Source: Nitzschia sp. DOCU1
Taxonomy: Eukaryota > Bacillariophyta > Bacillariophyceae > Bacillariales > Bacillariaceae
Direction of reading: 5' to 3'
Length of the DNA stretch: 64,000 nucleotides
Assembly (NCBI GenBank): GCA_951394045.1
Contig: OX595988.1
Location: 2,309,352-2,373,351 of the forward strand
Translations under genes and position numbers: made by a program
The notes under the pieces: generated by a model
Seen by the model: the letters and a program-made list of their open reading frames with translations, nothing else
Told to the model about the DNA's origin: nothing
The model's database searches: none
Shown here: in pieces, positions 1 to 9,400 of the stretch
How positions within the stretch are numbered: position 1 is the stretch's first letter
Layout: the number at the start of each line of letters is the position of its first letter

Positions 1-1213
1 GCGTTTCCTCCCACATAGCTCTTGCCTTCCTTTCTCTCCCACCGCAGAGGGTGAGATAGTTTTTCGGTACTATTCTTGGCGAATCTCCATTGGGTACATA
101 GGAGGGTGCACCAGTTCCGTCGACACACTTTCGGTCAACATATCGGCATTTGTCAACCTCGTCGTCGTCTTGAGAGGGATTGTCAAATTGATCCAAGTCC
201 TCCATCCCAGAAAGAACAGAATTACAATCAAAGAACTCGGAATCCGACGTATCAAAGCGGCCTCTTGTCGTCGGCAGGCACGTCGTAGAGTTGACAGAAT
301 CAATTCGCGACCGTAGGGCAACGAGTGGTGCCTCCTCATCTGATTCTTCGAGTTTCACCGGCTGTGATTTCCCCACGAGGTCGAGCTTCGAATCCTCATC
401 CAAAGAAAGGGGGCGATGGGGTGGCTCCAACACTGTCTCGATAGAGTCTTTGAAGAAGGAAAAAAAGCATCGAAGTATCGATTCGCCAATCAGAGAAACG
501 GCTACAAGAAATAAGGGGGATAAGGTGAATTGCCTGGACCCTGTAAGTGCCCGGAAGGTGGCGTCGCCAGTGGCATGTCGGTACAGTAGTCCTCCCGCTA
601 AGATGGAGAAAGCAACCGCGGTCATGTATATTTTTGCTGTCCCTGGTGTAAAATCTGATTTCTCGCTTCGACCATTGGCCGATGGGGTAAGTGACTGCCC
701 AGCTAATAGTCCTTCTTCCATCTGTTCCTCGGGCGTAGTATTAACTTGCTGACCGGCTGCAACATTCTCAGACTGTGAATCTCTCGTAATCTTGCAAAGA
801 ACGCCAACAATGACACCAGAAACAAACCGTATAAGGAAGAGCCACCAAACAGACTTCAGGCCAGCCCCGAAGGTAAACACGAGAAGAGAAATCGCGGCAC
901 CAGAAAGACGTGCAACTATCCGAGGCTGTGTTTCGTCCTTTATATGAATTTTTGACGAGATTGTGCTTCCACTTCCCCTACCTAGGAGAAAGGCAGCGGC
1001 CACTGCGGCCAAGGGGACGGCAACTTTAGCGCAGTCCACACCTAGCTTCAAAGTTCCACCATGAAGCAAGCGATAGATGAGGCTAGGACCAAATGGAAAT
1101 ATCAGACCACGTGACATCCCATCCAAAAACAGAGCAATTGTTCGCATAACAGCCTGCTTCGAAGGACCATAATGCCTTGTAGACTTCGTTTGATTTGGTG
1201 GTTTCTTTAACAT
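1..1213 (-). CDS. MFS-like multi-pass membrane protein with possible CRAL-TRIO tail (3' end cut by window edge)
   Basis: An open frame runs on the minus strand from an ATG at 1213 to the left edge without a stop, giving 404 codons. The first two thirds hold about six hydrophobic segments, with an MFS-style helix around LFLIRFVSGVIVGVLC. Long charged loops separate them. The last 100 residues are soluble: an acidic stretch, then a segment containing APSYVPNGD, VPKNYL and ERKARAMWEET. From memory, that spacing (PKNYL, then a Gly-rich turn, then KA-MW) resembles the N-terminal part of diatom CRAL-TRIO/Sec14 proteins, which bind and transfer lipids. That would make this a membrane-transporter/lipid-transfer fusion; it is inference, because the lipid-binding fold itself lies off the edge. 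The ATG at 1213 is chosen because a second in-frame ATG (1147) lies inside the conserved start of the first helix. An upstream exon cannot be excluded. Confidence 0.6.
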   Translation of the reverse strand, partial: MLKKPPNQTKSTRHYGPSKQAVMRTIALFLDGMSRGLIFPFGPSLIYRLLHGGTLKLGVDCAKVAVPLAAVAAAFLLGRGSGSTISSKIHIKDETQPRIVARLSGAAISLLVFTFGAGLKSVWWLFLIRFVSGVIVGVLCKITRDSQSENVAAGQQVNTTPEEQMEEGLLAGQSLTPSANGRSEKSDFTPGTAKIYMTAVAFSILAGGLLYRHATGDATFRALTGSRQFTLSPLFLVAVSLIGESILRCFFSFFKDSIETVLEPPHRPLSLDEDSKLDLVGKSQPVKLEESDEEAPLVALRSRIDSVNSTTCLPTTRGRFDTSDSEFFDCNSVLSGMEDLDQFDNPSQDDDEVDKCRYVDRKCVDGTGAPSYVPNGDSPRIVPKNYLTLCGGRERKARAMWEET

Positions 1214-1962
1214 TTTGACAACCGGGCGTGGGCGGAAGAAAGGCTACCAGAAGAGGAAGCTTCCGTTTACCCGTTAATTCAAGATCGCTTGGAGACGAAT
1301 CAATGTGAATATACAATCTGGTGGTGTCGATTCGTTCACTGAAGCCCCAATTCACAATGTTTGGTAACAATGAAGTGAGTTCGGATAGTAACAGTACCGT
1401 GCGCCATTTGTGCAAGATTAAAAAGGAAGCGAGCGAGCCAATGCAACAGCACGTCGTCCGGAAGCAACAAGAAAAAACGGCGATAGGACTCCGTAAACAC
1501 TTATGTTTCCACATCATGGTCTTGGGTGGGAACCTACCTTTCTTCTGGATCGATGATGATGATGGCGTAGGTGGACGACTAATGCGACCCTGAACGCGCA
1601 ATCCATCCATCATCCATTTTTCTACCCCGATCCTACTACTACCGGTACTACCTGGGTACCATCATACAGTGACTGTTGGGGATTGTCTCTCTGTCAAAGC
1701 ACTTTCGGTTGATGCAAAGCTACAAACTAGATCTCTTTCTTCGGAAGTTTGAGCATTATAGATCGCCGAGGTGAAGGGAACTGAAAACACAGCACTAGGA
1801 TCGTAGCAGATAGAGAAGAGAACAATCTCAGACTTTGATACCTTCTTCTAGTCAGTCACTACCATGTGAGGAAGCATATAAAGAAGAAGTCAAATGTAAG
1901 TCGTGGTTGATATACAATCTCTCTAGTTTGCTATGCTTTTGTCATCAAGTCCATGCTCCAAT
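1214..1962. other. intergenic, 5' side of the MFS-like gene
   Basis: About 750 bp between the start of the edge membrane protein and the 3' end of the RidA gene. A 176-codon minus-strand frame (1083-1613) overlaps the membrane protein in another frame and has no family resemblance, so I treat it as chance. I see no RNA gene or repeat. Confidence 0.4.
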
Positions 1963-2388
1963 TTACTCAATGGCAGCGGTCACCTGGATCTCCACCAACA
2001 GTGAGGGCCGCGCCATGGGAGATTGAACTGTCGCCCGCACAGGCTTGTGATCCGCATCCAACCACTTAACCCAAACATCATTCATGGCCTGGAAATCATT
2101 GTCGATATCCTTCAACCAGATGCTTGCTGATATGATATTCGATTTGGACGTGCCGGCCTGTTCCAACAAGCCATCCACTTCCTTCAGGACGTTCTGAGTT
2201 TGCGCCGTCACATCAACACCAGTTAGATCAATCAATCCACTCAAGTAAACAATTCCATTGTGGACGACCGCTTTGGACATTCGTGGATCGTCCGTGCCGA
2301 TTCTCTTAATCGAAGTAACGTGGTGGCTTCTGGCGATCGTTGTAGATACCTTGTTGCCGAGTCGTTTTGCCGCGGTTAACCCAAACAT
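1963..2388 (-). CDS. RidA/YjgF-family enamine/imine deaminase, probably mitochondrial
   Basis: A single-exon gene of 141 residues. The body matches the RidA (YER057c/UK114) family in length and motifs: VYLSGLIDL near residue 50, LEQAGTSKSNIISASIWL in the middle, and the C-terminal signature KPVRATVQSPMARP followed by LVEIQVTAAIE. The Arg of PVRATVQ is the family's carboxylate-binding active-site Arg. RidA proteins hydrolyse reactive enamines and imines such as 2-aminoacrylate, protecting PLP enzymes. The first 25 residues are basic and hydroxylated with no acidic residue (FGLTAAKRLGNKVSTTIAR), which looks like a mitochondrial presequence; that location is inference. The start is the first ATG of the frame. 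Confidence 0.88.
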   Translation of the reverse strand: MFGLTAAKRLGNKVSTTIARSHHVTSIKRIGTDDPRMSKAVVHNGIVYLSGLIDLTGVDVTAQTQNVLKEVDGLLEQAGTSKSNIISASIWLKDIDNDFQAMNDVWVKWLDADHKPVRATVQSPMARPSLLVEIQVTAAIE

Positions 2389-2964
2389 GATGCCTCTGCA
2401 GCTTTCTTGTATCCGATCAAAGATGAAATATCCTTCTACTATTCGTAAGGGGAGATGATCGCTCTGCTACGACCGATGTTTTGCCGTCTTCAGAGGGAGA
2501 AGTGTCGAACGAAATCCTTCGTTGTTGCCTTTTGGCGGCGCTGCGAATGCGCAAGCGAATGGGGGGAAGTAATCTGATAAGTCGTTTCAATTCTCGCGCG
2601 ATCCAAATGCGCGGGATTCCATAGAATCCAATAAGTCACGAGTACCTAGAATAATCATCGCATCATGCGTCACCAATAATGCTTGCCCCCTCTCTAGTAG
2701 ACCCTTCCTTGCTTTGGCGCATATTTTCATTATGGTCATTACCGGATAAGCTAGTGAGCTTCGATGATGATTTTGACCCAGAGAGTTACTCTCAGCCATG
2801 GTTTAAGAAAAGCGATGAAAACTTTCGAAACGCCTCCGGCACTGAAAATCATCAAAAAACGTTTCACTTTCACTGTTAGTAATACATTAACTAGACCACT
2901 TAAAACTAGGTCCTCCAGCGACGAATAGGAGCATCCGCAGGGAGTTACAAGACGCACAACTATG
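2389..2964. other. intergenic between RidA start and MORN gene 3' end
   Basis: 576 bp with only short overlapping frames on both strands and no conserved motif. It must hold the RidA promoter and the MORN gene 3' UTR. No RNA gene is seen. Confidence 0.4.
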
Positions 2965-3947
2965 CTAGCGTCGAATCGGCGTATCGTATTGCCATTCTCC
3001 ATCATGTCTGATGGATCCATCGGGGTTTGTCTCCTTTCCTTTTCCATGCGCCTGTCCCATTGCCCACATACCAGTGTAAATGCGACCATCTGACCATGTG
3101 CACGTTCTATCAACGACAAAGAAAGCAAGTCATAAGTTAGCTGTTGCCACAAATCCTCCCACCATATCGGTCAGAGCAACCAAAGATACTCACCCAAAAC
3201 CATGATATAATCCCTGGCGCCACGCTCTGGTAAATACAAGAAGAAAGTCATAAAATGAGATCTTGCCGCAATTCCTTCAAGCCAGACAGACTGCACAACA
3301 AAAAAGACTCACCCCGTGTATACACTTCCATCGGCAAACTGAGCAGGCAACGAGAAAACAGAAAAGTCATGAGTATCGCAATCACAAAAAATAGAAAAGC
3401 CCGTCTCCCAAGTTCCCACAAATATACTACATACCCGATACGTTCCTTGTCCATCATGCTGTCCATCCCGAAAGTATCCTTCGTATTTGGCACCATCCGG
3501 CCACGTGTAGACGCCGTGCCCTTCGCGTCGATCCGCAACGAACCCACCCGAATACACTCGGCCATCGTTCCAAGAATACGTTCCCTTGCCATGTCGTTGA
3601 TCAAAACTGTATTGCCCATCATACGTATCACCATTGGTGAACGTTGCCCGACCTTGTCCATGCCAGCGGCCTTCATGCCACTCGCCCACATAGGTTCGTC
3701 CATCATCGTATTTCATCGTTCCCTTTCCATGCGCCTTTTCGTTGTGGATTTGTCCGGTATATTTTCCAGAATCACCATAGGGATCTGTTAAAAATAAATC
3801 TCGCACATGATGTTTGCTCAAGAGTGCGAGTTGTTCTTGAAGTATGGCGACTTCTTCCAATTTGTCGGCCAATAAATCTTCCAGGTAGGCGACGGCATCT
3901 TCGCGGAGTTGAGAGATTTTGGCGCTGCGTCCAATTTCAACCGACAT
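2965..3947 (-). CDS. MORN-repeat protein, four exons
   Basis: Four exons on the minus strand join in frame to 237 residues: 3947-3435, 3338-3313, 3226-3194 and 3106-2965. After a coiled-coil leader (about residues 1-45, rich in E, L and Q) come at least seven MORN repeats with the typical Y-x-G-x-W/F/Y core, for example YVGEWHEGRWHGQG, YSGGFVADRREGHG and, across the splice junctions, YTGAWRQGLYHGFG and YTGMWAMGQAHGKG. Every intron has GT and AG ends, and only this splicing keeps the repeat register unbroken. MORN repeats bind membranes or partner proteins in cytoskeletal scaffolds and in phosphoinositide kinases. No enzymatic domain is present here, so a scaffold role is likely. The protein ends shortly after the last repeat (DTPIRR). 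It is divergent from the MFS gene at 4375. Confidence 0.85.
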
Positions 3948-4374
3948 GACGCTGCTGAATAGTTTGTAGATCTAGAAAGAGGAGTGTGGATCAAGAGAAG
4001 GAAAGGAGTGACATGCGGGGATGGGAGACAAAGGCTTTCATCATCACTCACTCTCGATGAGAAGGATCTGCGATTAGAGTTGCTGCCAACGACGAAGAGC
4101 CGCCCACGCGCGGGGCGGGGAGGGGACCGCAACGAAAGTGACGTGTCTGATTTGTTTTAGTCGCTTGAGTCAATCAAATAAACCCCTTTGGTCGAACCGG
4201 TCAACCCCATGAATCCTTTTTCCTCGAATTCTAAAATCGGATGGTGAGTCGGGGGGGATGGTGGTGCAGAAGCACAAGGACAGACACATGTTCCTTCATT
4301 AGAGGCGTTCCAACTCTGCAACTCTGAAAGGTCCCACCTTCTTGCTCGACATCTCAAACGTTTGCTTTTGGATC
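3948..4374. promoter_or_regulatory. divergent promoter region, MORN gene / MFS transporter
   Basis: 427 bp separate two divergently transcribed starts (3947 minus, 4375 plus). Both promoters and 5' UTRs must lie here. I see no clear TATA box or known element. The GC-rich stretch at about 4090-4140 is the most distinctive part. Confidence 0.5.
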
Positions 4375-6082
4375 ATGTCGACAGCTGACGCCCACGACAT
4401 TGCTCAGAATGAGTTGAGACAGCCCCTTTTAGTCGCAAGTGAGACTCCTTCCGAACTCCAGGGCAATGCTGCCCCCGATTCTGCCAGCGACAGCAGCGAC
4501 GATGATATTCCCCCCATTAACAAAGACATTACATTGCCAAAATTCTGGGGCGAGGAACGCCATTTGAAGATCAATCACAATGTCTTTTTGAATTTAATCC
4601 TTGCTGCCCTGTATGGCATTTCGGGCAGTCTGTGGAACGGCACTGCCTATGTTGCCTATTTGAAAAAGCTAGGTCACGATCGCAATGGTCCTCTGGGCGA
4701 CATTGAAGCAGTCAGTGGGCTAGCGACTGTGGTGACAGCCTTGCCGGTTGGTTACTTTGCCGACCGTCTGGGGCGCTCCCGAGTTATCATGGCAGGTGGA
4801 ATGCTGCTGCTCGTGACCACGCTAGTGCAGGCGGGCGTTATGGAGTATGTGGGGACTTCGCCGTCTCACCACCGGTCCGAAACGGCTCTCTATTTGCTAG
4901 GAATGATCATGTGGCTGTGGGGTGTCGGAGATGGAGTAGTGAATGGGCCCTGCGCAGCACTGTACGCAGACTCGACACCCAAAGGTGAACGATCCAAGGT
5001 ACGTGTCGGCAAAAACGACGGTCGCAGAAAGATGACCATGAGCATGAACTGATGGGAAATGGCCTTCGTTTCGCTTCAAAATTTTTTAGTATTACAACTA
5101 CTTGTTTACCTGTTGGGCGGCCGCGTCGGCAGTCGGACCACTCGTGTCGATTATACTTTTTCAAACGCTCGGGGATGATTGGAGCTTGTACGATCTTCGC
5201 ATTGTTATCTACGTCGGACTTGGAATTGAACTCTTCAATTCGATACTCATGATGATGTTTGATGACAAGAAGGCCTTGGATGAAACCGAGCAAGACGACG
5301 ATAGTAACCAGGAAGCGAATGACGGAGATGAACAAGACGATGGGCCTGCGGAAACCAACGATGATGCTCCTGAGGCAGATTCTTCGTCATCCTTGACGCC
5401 CTTGCAAAAGCGACAAAAGTGGATTCCTTATATCATCTTTGTTCAGGACGTTATCTTTGCCCTTGGGTCGGGGATGACCATCAAGTTTTTCCCTCTCTTT
5501 TTCAAAGATGAAGTCGGCATGAGTCCCACCCAGGTCCAAGTTATTTTCGTTGCGGTTCCTATTGCAATGGCCATTTGTTCCACATTGAGTTCCAAAGTAG
5601 CAGCCAGTGGAGTCGGCCGCGTCCAAACGCAAATCTTGTCGCAAGCCATTGCGATTGCACTCTTATATGCAATGGTGTTCTTCAAGCAGTATCTGGATAA
5701 GCATCCAGTCTTGCTGGTTCCCATTTATGTTTTCCGAACCAGTCTCATGAATGCTACCTATCCTTTGCAAGAATCCATTTTGATGGACTTTGTGCCTAAA
5801 GAAGTGCGGGCACGATGGAAGTCACTCGATGCCGTGGCTTCCTTTGGATGGTGCGGATCGGCTGCCTTTGGAGGGTGGCTCGCAGACAAATACGATTATA
5901 CGTATACTTTCTTTTTGACAGCCGTTATTCAGACCGTCGGGTTGGCGGTATTTGCATTGTTGCTGCCTTTGGTACCCCGGCACGAAAACGCCTCTACTTT
6001 CGAAGCCGAGGAGGAACTTAACCGGGAAGAACCGGCATCCTTTGCTGACACACTTACCGAACCACTACTACCAATTACCTAG
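4375..6082 (+). CDS. major facilitator superfamily transporter, two exons
   Basis: Exons 4375-4998 and 5090-6082 join in phase 0 to a 538-residue protein. The intron is 91 nt with GT-AG ends and contains stops. An acidic cytoplasmic N-tail of about 80 residues precedes the first helix. The conserved MFS loop between helices 2 and 3 is seen as GYFADRLGRSRVI, and a second half-domain version follows late in the protein (GGWLADKYDY). A long acidic central loop (ETEQDDDSNQEANDG...) separates two six-helix halves. The family moves small solutes across membranes by alternating access; substrate and membrane cannot be told from sequence. The ATG at 4375 is the first in frame. The gene faces another MFS gene at 6146-7510, with only 63 bp between stop codons. 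Confidence 0.85.
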
Positions 6083-6145
6083 AAACAAAAGTAGAGCAGG
6101 CGCTTCTATTTGTCTATCGAAAACGTAGTCTATTAGTTTTGTTTT

Positions 6146-7510
6146 CTATGATTCTTTCTTTGCACCGACGCTCTTGCTGCTTTGGCATACGACTGTTTCG
6201 TAACCCCAGTAGACCAGCGTGAACACAACACCATACAAGGATAGAACTGCTAGCAATGGACCTTGCACTGGATGAAGCTTGGCCAACGCACCACCCAAAA
6301 CGGGTCCGGCAATTCCGGATATGCTTTCCACACTCGCCAGGACACCAAATAAACCACCCAAATCTTGCGGCTCGGCAATTTTGCTGGTATCTGCCGTAAA
6401 TATGGTGTTTACAACTCCCAATGCTGTCACAATGCCCCCAAACAAGACAAAGACTACGGTGATATCATGTGTCTGGTACGCCAAGAGTCGGCCTCCACCA
6501 AGCGCCAATGCACAGAAGAGCAAAACCCGCGATCGGCCTCGGTCTGTTTGAGCAAACCTTTGAATGATTAATTTTGCAAGGAATCCTTGGGAAACCGCAA
6601 AGGTCAACCCGATAAAGCCAAAGTACCTACTGTAGTCGCTAGGACCAAAGTTGAATCGTTCCTTCAAAGCCACCGTCCATATGGTTTGAAAAATATGGAA
6701 AGCAAGGCCCATGCAGAGCCGGGCGACGGCAATGAAAATGGCGGGTGGAGTTCGCGCGGCGGGAACCAAGTCTGGCAAGAGCCCTCTGAAAAAGCCTGGC
6801 GTTATTGTTGCTGTTGTTGCTTGCTGCGAGATACCCGAACTATCTTCTTCCTTACTCGTTCGTTTGACACTAGGCAGCAAATAGGTAAAGACAGCTGCTG
6901 GTACCAAACAAACTCCTCCAAACACCGAGGCAGCCGTGTAGGAATCCAGCAGGGTCGAGCTCACCAGCGGGCCCAACATAAAGGCCAGCCCCACCGCCAT
7001 GCCAAGCCTGCCTGCGCTCCCTGCTCGATCAGCCGCCGACGCTGAGTCGTCGTGATATTCACCAAACAATGCTTTCAACACATTGAAATTTTGTTGAAAT
7101 AGGGCCGATGGGATCATACTCATCCAGAGGCCAGGCAAAGTCGTAGCAGTGCTCGAAAGGAACAAGTCTAGGCCCAGTGCTACAACGCCCAAGAACAAAA
7201 ATAGCCGTCGGGCTCCACCCATGTGGTCAAAGGCTCGCGAATCGGACCAGCGGCCAATGATGGTGGCACCCAGCAAAGTGAGGGTCGATCTTGCAGAAGT
7301 CATGCTGCCGACGCATAGAGCGTCGCAGCCCAGTTCGTTGCGCCGACTTTGATAGTGCCCCATTGTGACCGATCCAGCTGTCACTAGAGCAGCGAGAGAT
7401 ATCGTTCCATACAAAAATCCCCGATGCGATTGTTTTTCTTCCTTCGGCAATACGGTTTCCTGGTCCACTTGGGACACCGTGTCGGTTTTTGTGGTAGGCG
7501 GCGCGCACAT
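6146..7510 (-). CDS. MFS transporter, tetracycline-efflux-like layout
   Basis: A single-exon gene of 454 residues. It starts with a short hydrophilic tail and helix one (GTISLAALVTAGSVTMG). The loop 2-3 motif is present as GRWSDSRAFDHMGGARR, and the two halves are separated by a cytoplasmic loop (VKRTSKEEDSSGISQQ). Helix 5 carries a G-x-A-F-x-x-G-P motif (GLAFMLGPLVS) like the drug:proton antiporters, and the equivalent of the second half is GIAGPVLGGAL. These features suggest a proton-coupled antiporter of the DHA/TetA type, but the substrate is unknown. It is not closely similar to the MFS gene next to it, so the pair is not a recent duplicate. The C-terminus ends KKES. Confidence 0.85.
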   Translation of the reverse strand: MCAPPTTKTDTVSQVDQETVLPKEEKQSHRGFLYGTISLAALVTAGSVTMGHYQSRRNELGCDALCVGSMTSARSTLTLLGATIIGRWSDSRAFDHMGGARRLFLFLGVVALGLDLFLSSTATTLPGLWMSMIPSALFQQNFNVLKALFGEYHDDSASAADRAGSAGRLGMAVGLAFMLGPLVSSTLLDSYTAASVFGGVCLVPAAVFTYLLPSVKRTSKEEDSSGISQQATTATITPGFFRGLLPDLVPAARTPPAIFIAVARLCMGLAFHIFQTIWTVALKERFNFGPSDYSRYFGFIGLTFAVSQGFLAKLIIQRFAQTDRGRSRVLLFCALALGGGRLLAYQTHDITVVFVLFGGIVTALGVVNTIFTADTSKIAEPQDLGGLFGVLASVESISGIAGPVLGGALAKLHPVQGPLLAVLSLYGVVFTLVYWGYETVVCQSSKSVGAKKES

Positions 7511-7998
7511 GATGCCAATCGTTTTCTTTGTTTCGTCTTGTTACTCGTCGAATTGTGAATAAATGCTCCAACAAATGAATCAACTGCTACTCTAATGGTG
7601 GAAACGTGGGAGACAAGGTGAAATGAAATGACGGGAACATGGGAATGCGGCAGAAACGACACGTTGCAAAGATCAAAAGAACGGAACAAAAGCAAAAAGT
7701 AAAGATGATGAGGTGGTGTGTCCCCCACCAAGCAAAAGGTGGCGGGAACAACGCAACAAGCTGGCCCGATTGAGTCAGTCATGGATGCATGTGTGATAAA
7801 GTCGGTTCGGTCGACTGGACCACGTCAGCGATCCGGGCCCTCCAATCAGGAGTCGCCGGTGCGTCTCCGCGCGCGGATGATGTCCAACCGAGAAATGACA
7901 GTGTTCCCATAAAATCCAGATTTGGATTTCGTTGATGCCGATTTCCGTACCACGAGTATATTGGATCCCTTTGGCTGTGTTGCGCTATTCTTCTGACC
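7511..7998. promoter_or_regulatory. divergent promoter region, MFS transporter / secreted coiled-coil protein
   Basis: 488 bp between divergent starts at 7510 and 7999. No gene-like frame is convincing. It must carry both promoters; no recognised element. Confidence 0.45.
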
Positions 7999-8574
7999 AT
8001 GAAGCTCCTTGCCACTTTCGTTTCGATTCTATCAGTTCAAACTCTGGCCACTGCCGCCAAAAATGAAGAAGGAGGACGATTCCTCAATCCCTTGACATCC
8101 ATGAAAGCCAATGATATTGCCACGATTCAACAACCTTCGCTGCCATCACCGTCATGGTTCGGGGCACCGCCCATCAACATGATGGTGAATTCCAAGTACC
8201 AATGTGATAATGACGGCATCCGTGTCATTTGCAACATTCCTCGAGGAGGAGGCTGGTTTGCGGATACTGCCAAGGAAGTAGAATCGTCGACCACGTCCGC
8301 CAAGGCCAAAGCCAAGGCTGCCTACAACGATGCGTCCACCAAAGCCAAAGACGAAGTGTCGAAAGCCAAGGCAGCGGCCAACAAGGCTTGGATGAAACGT
8401 GTGGATGACTTGGAACAACGATTGCGAGAGGAGAAAACCAAAGCGTCGGAACGCTTGGAAGCAGAGCGAAAGCATTTGATAGAGCAAAAGGACAAGGGAG
8501 TGAAGAAGCTGGAATCCAAGATCAATGAGCTTCAGGGTAAGTTGGAAGAAGCCAAGAAGAAGCAAAGCAATTAA
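7999..8574 (+). CDS. small secretory coiled-coil protein, function unknown
   Basis: 191 residues, single exon, first ATG. Residues 1-20 form a signal peptide (MKLLATFVSILSVQTLATAA). A low-complexity linker with two cysteines (YQCDNDGIRVICNIPRGG) follows. From about residue 90 to the end the protein is one charged helix rich in A, K and E, with repeats of the AKAKAAYNDASTKAKDE type, then heptads (VDDLEQRLREEKTK...ESKINELQGKLEEAKKK). The helix pattern recalls LEA-like or apolipoprotein-like amphipathic proteins, but I recognise no family. The residue after the predicted cleavage is Lys rather than Phe, so a plastid bipartite signal is not supported; ER, secretory pathway or cell surface is more likely (inference). 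Confidence 0.7.
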   Translation: MKLLATFVSILSVQTLATAAKNEEGGRFLNPLTSMKANDIATIQQPSLPSPSWFGAPPINMMVNSKYQCDNDGIRVICNIPRGGGWFADTAKEVESSTTSAKAKAKAAYNDASTKAKDEVSKAKAAANKAWMKRVDDLEQRLREEKTKASERLEAERKHLIEQKDKGVKKLESKINELQGKLEEAKKKQSN

Positions 8575-9400
8575 GTATACATTGTGGGGTGAGATTACAG
8601 AATGGAAAATTGCATGAATGGGGGGGGGAGTATGACGCAATAACAACAACGAGGTTGTTCTCGCGCAGGGACATCATGGTAGTATGAATCCTTTGAAGAC
8701 ACTCCATCGTCATCCAGCTACTTTTACCTGATTCCAACTAGGAGCAATATTTATCGAAACTTCTTCTTCAATCGCATTACCAGGCGCCGCATCTACTGTT
8801 ACTTGCGTATCGACTGCTACCCACGTAGTTTGTTGCTAGAGTCGAGAGTCACGACCTTGGATGGTTACGCCAAGCAACGGCTCTCCGGTTTGATGGTGGG
8901 CAAGATTGAGGAGCAGTAGACGTTCTCTCACCACTCGATCGATCACTGGAATCATCGTCTATCACAGACCGTAGTAATAGATTGACTAATAGGACTTCTA
9001 AGACAAACTGGTCAATTTCAATTATTATGAGCTGCTAGTGAAACAATTATATGCCATTTTATATGCCAAGTGTCTTGTACGTTCACGATTGTTAAGTAAT
9101 CATTATTGCCCATGTTCGTAGAATCATGCCATTTCGGGAACGACACTTATGACCAACCACCATAACACACATTTTGTTGAAGATAACAAGGCGTCGCATC
9201 AATGAGGTGATACGATCACGAACGACCGAAGGCATCGCTTCGTTTTCGGAACCTTCGTGCATTTATCATTCGAGCAGACGCTTTCCAGTGAAAGTCTCGG
9301 GTTATTTTTTGTCGCGTCGCAGTGCAGGGGACAAAAGGTACACTGGAGGTGCAGCCGTCCAGCCACAATAACAATTTACCGCTATTACGACTCATTCTCT
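8575..9400. other. intergenic, downstream of coiled-coil gene and upstream of duplicated gene
   Basis: About 830 bp of AT-rich sequence with only short overlapping frames. No RNA gene, repeat or motif recognised. The final 100 bp have weak similarity to the equivalent position upstream of the second gene copy (about 11890-11961). Confidence 0.4.

Noticed and set aside
1083..1613. 176-codon minus-strand frame
   Set aside because: It overlaps the edge membrane-protein gene in another frame, has irregular composition and no family resemblance.
8152..8649. 165-codon minus frame with hydrophobic stretches opposite the coiled-coil gene
   Set aside because: It is the antisense shadow of Lys/Glu/Ala codons, which read as Leu/Phe/Ser on the other strand.
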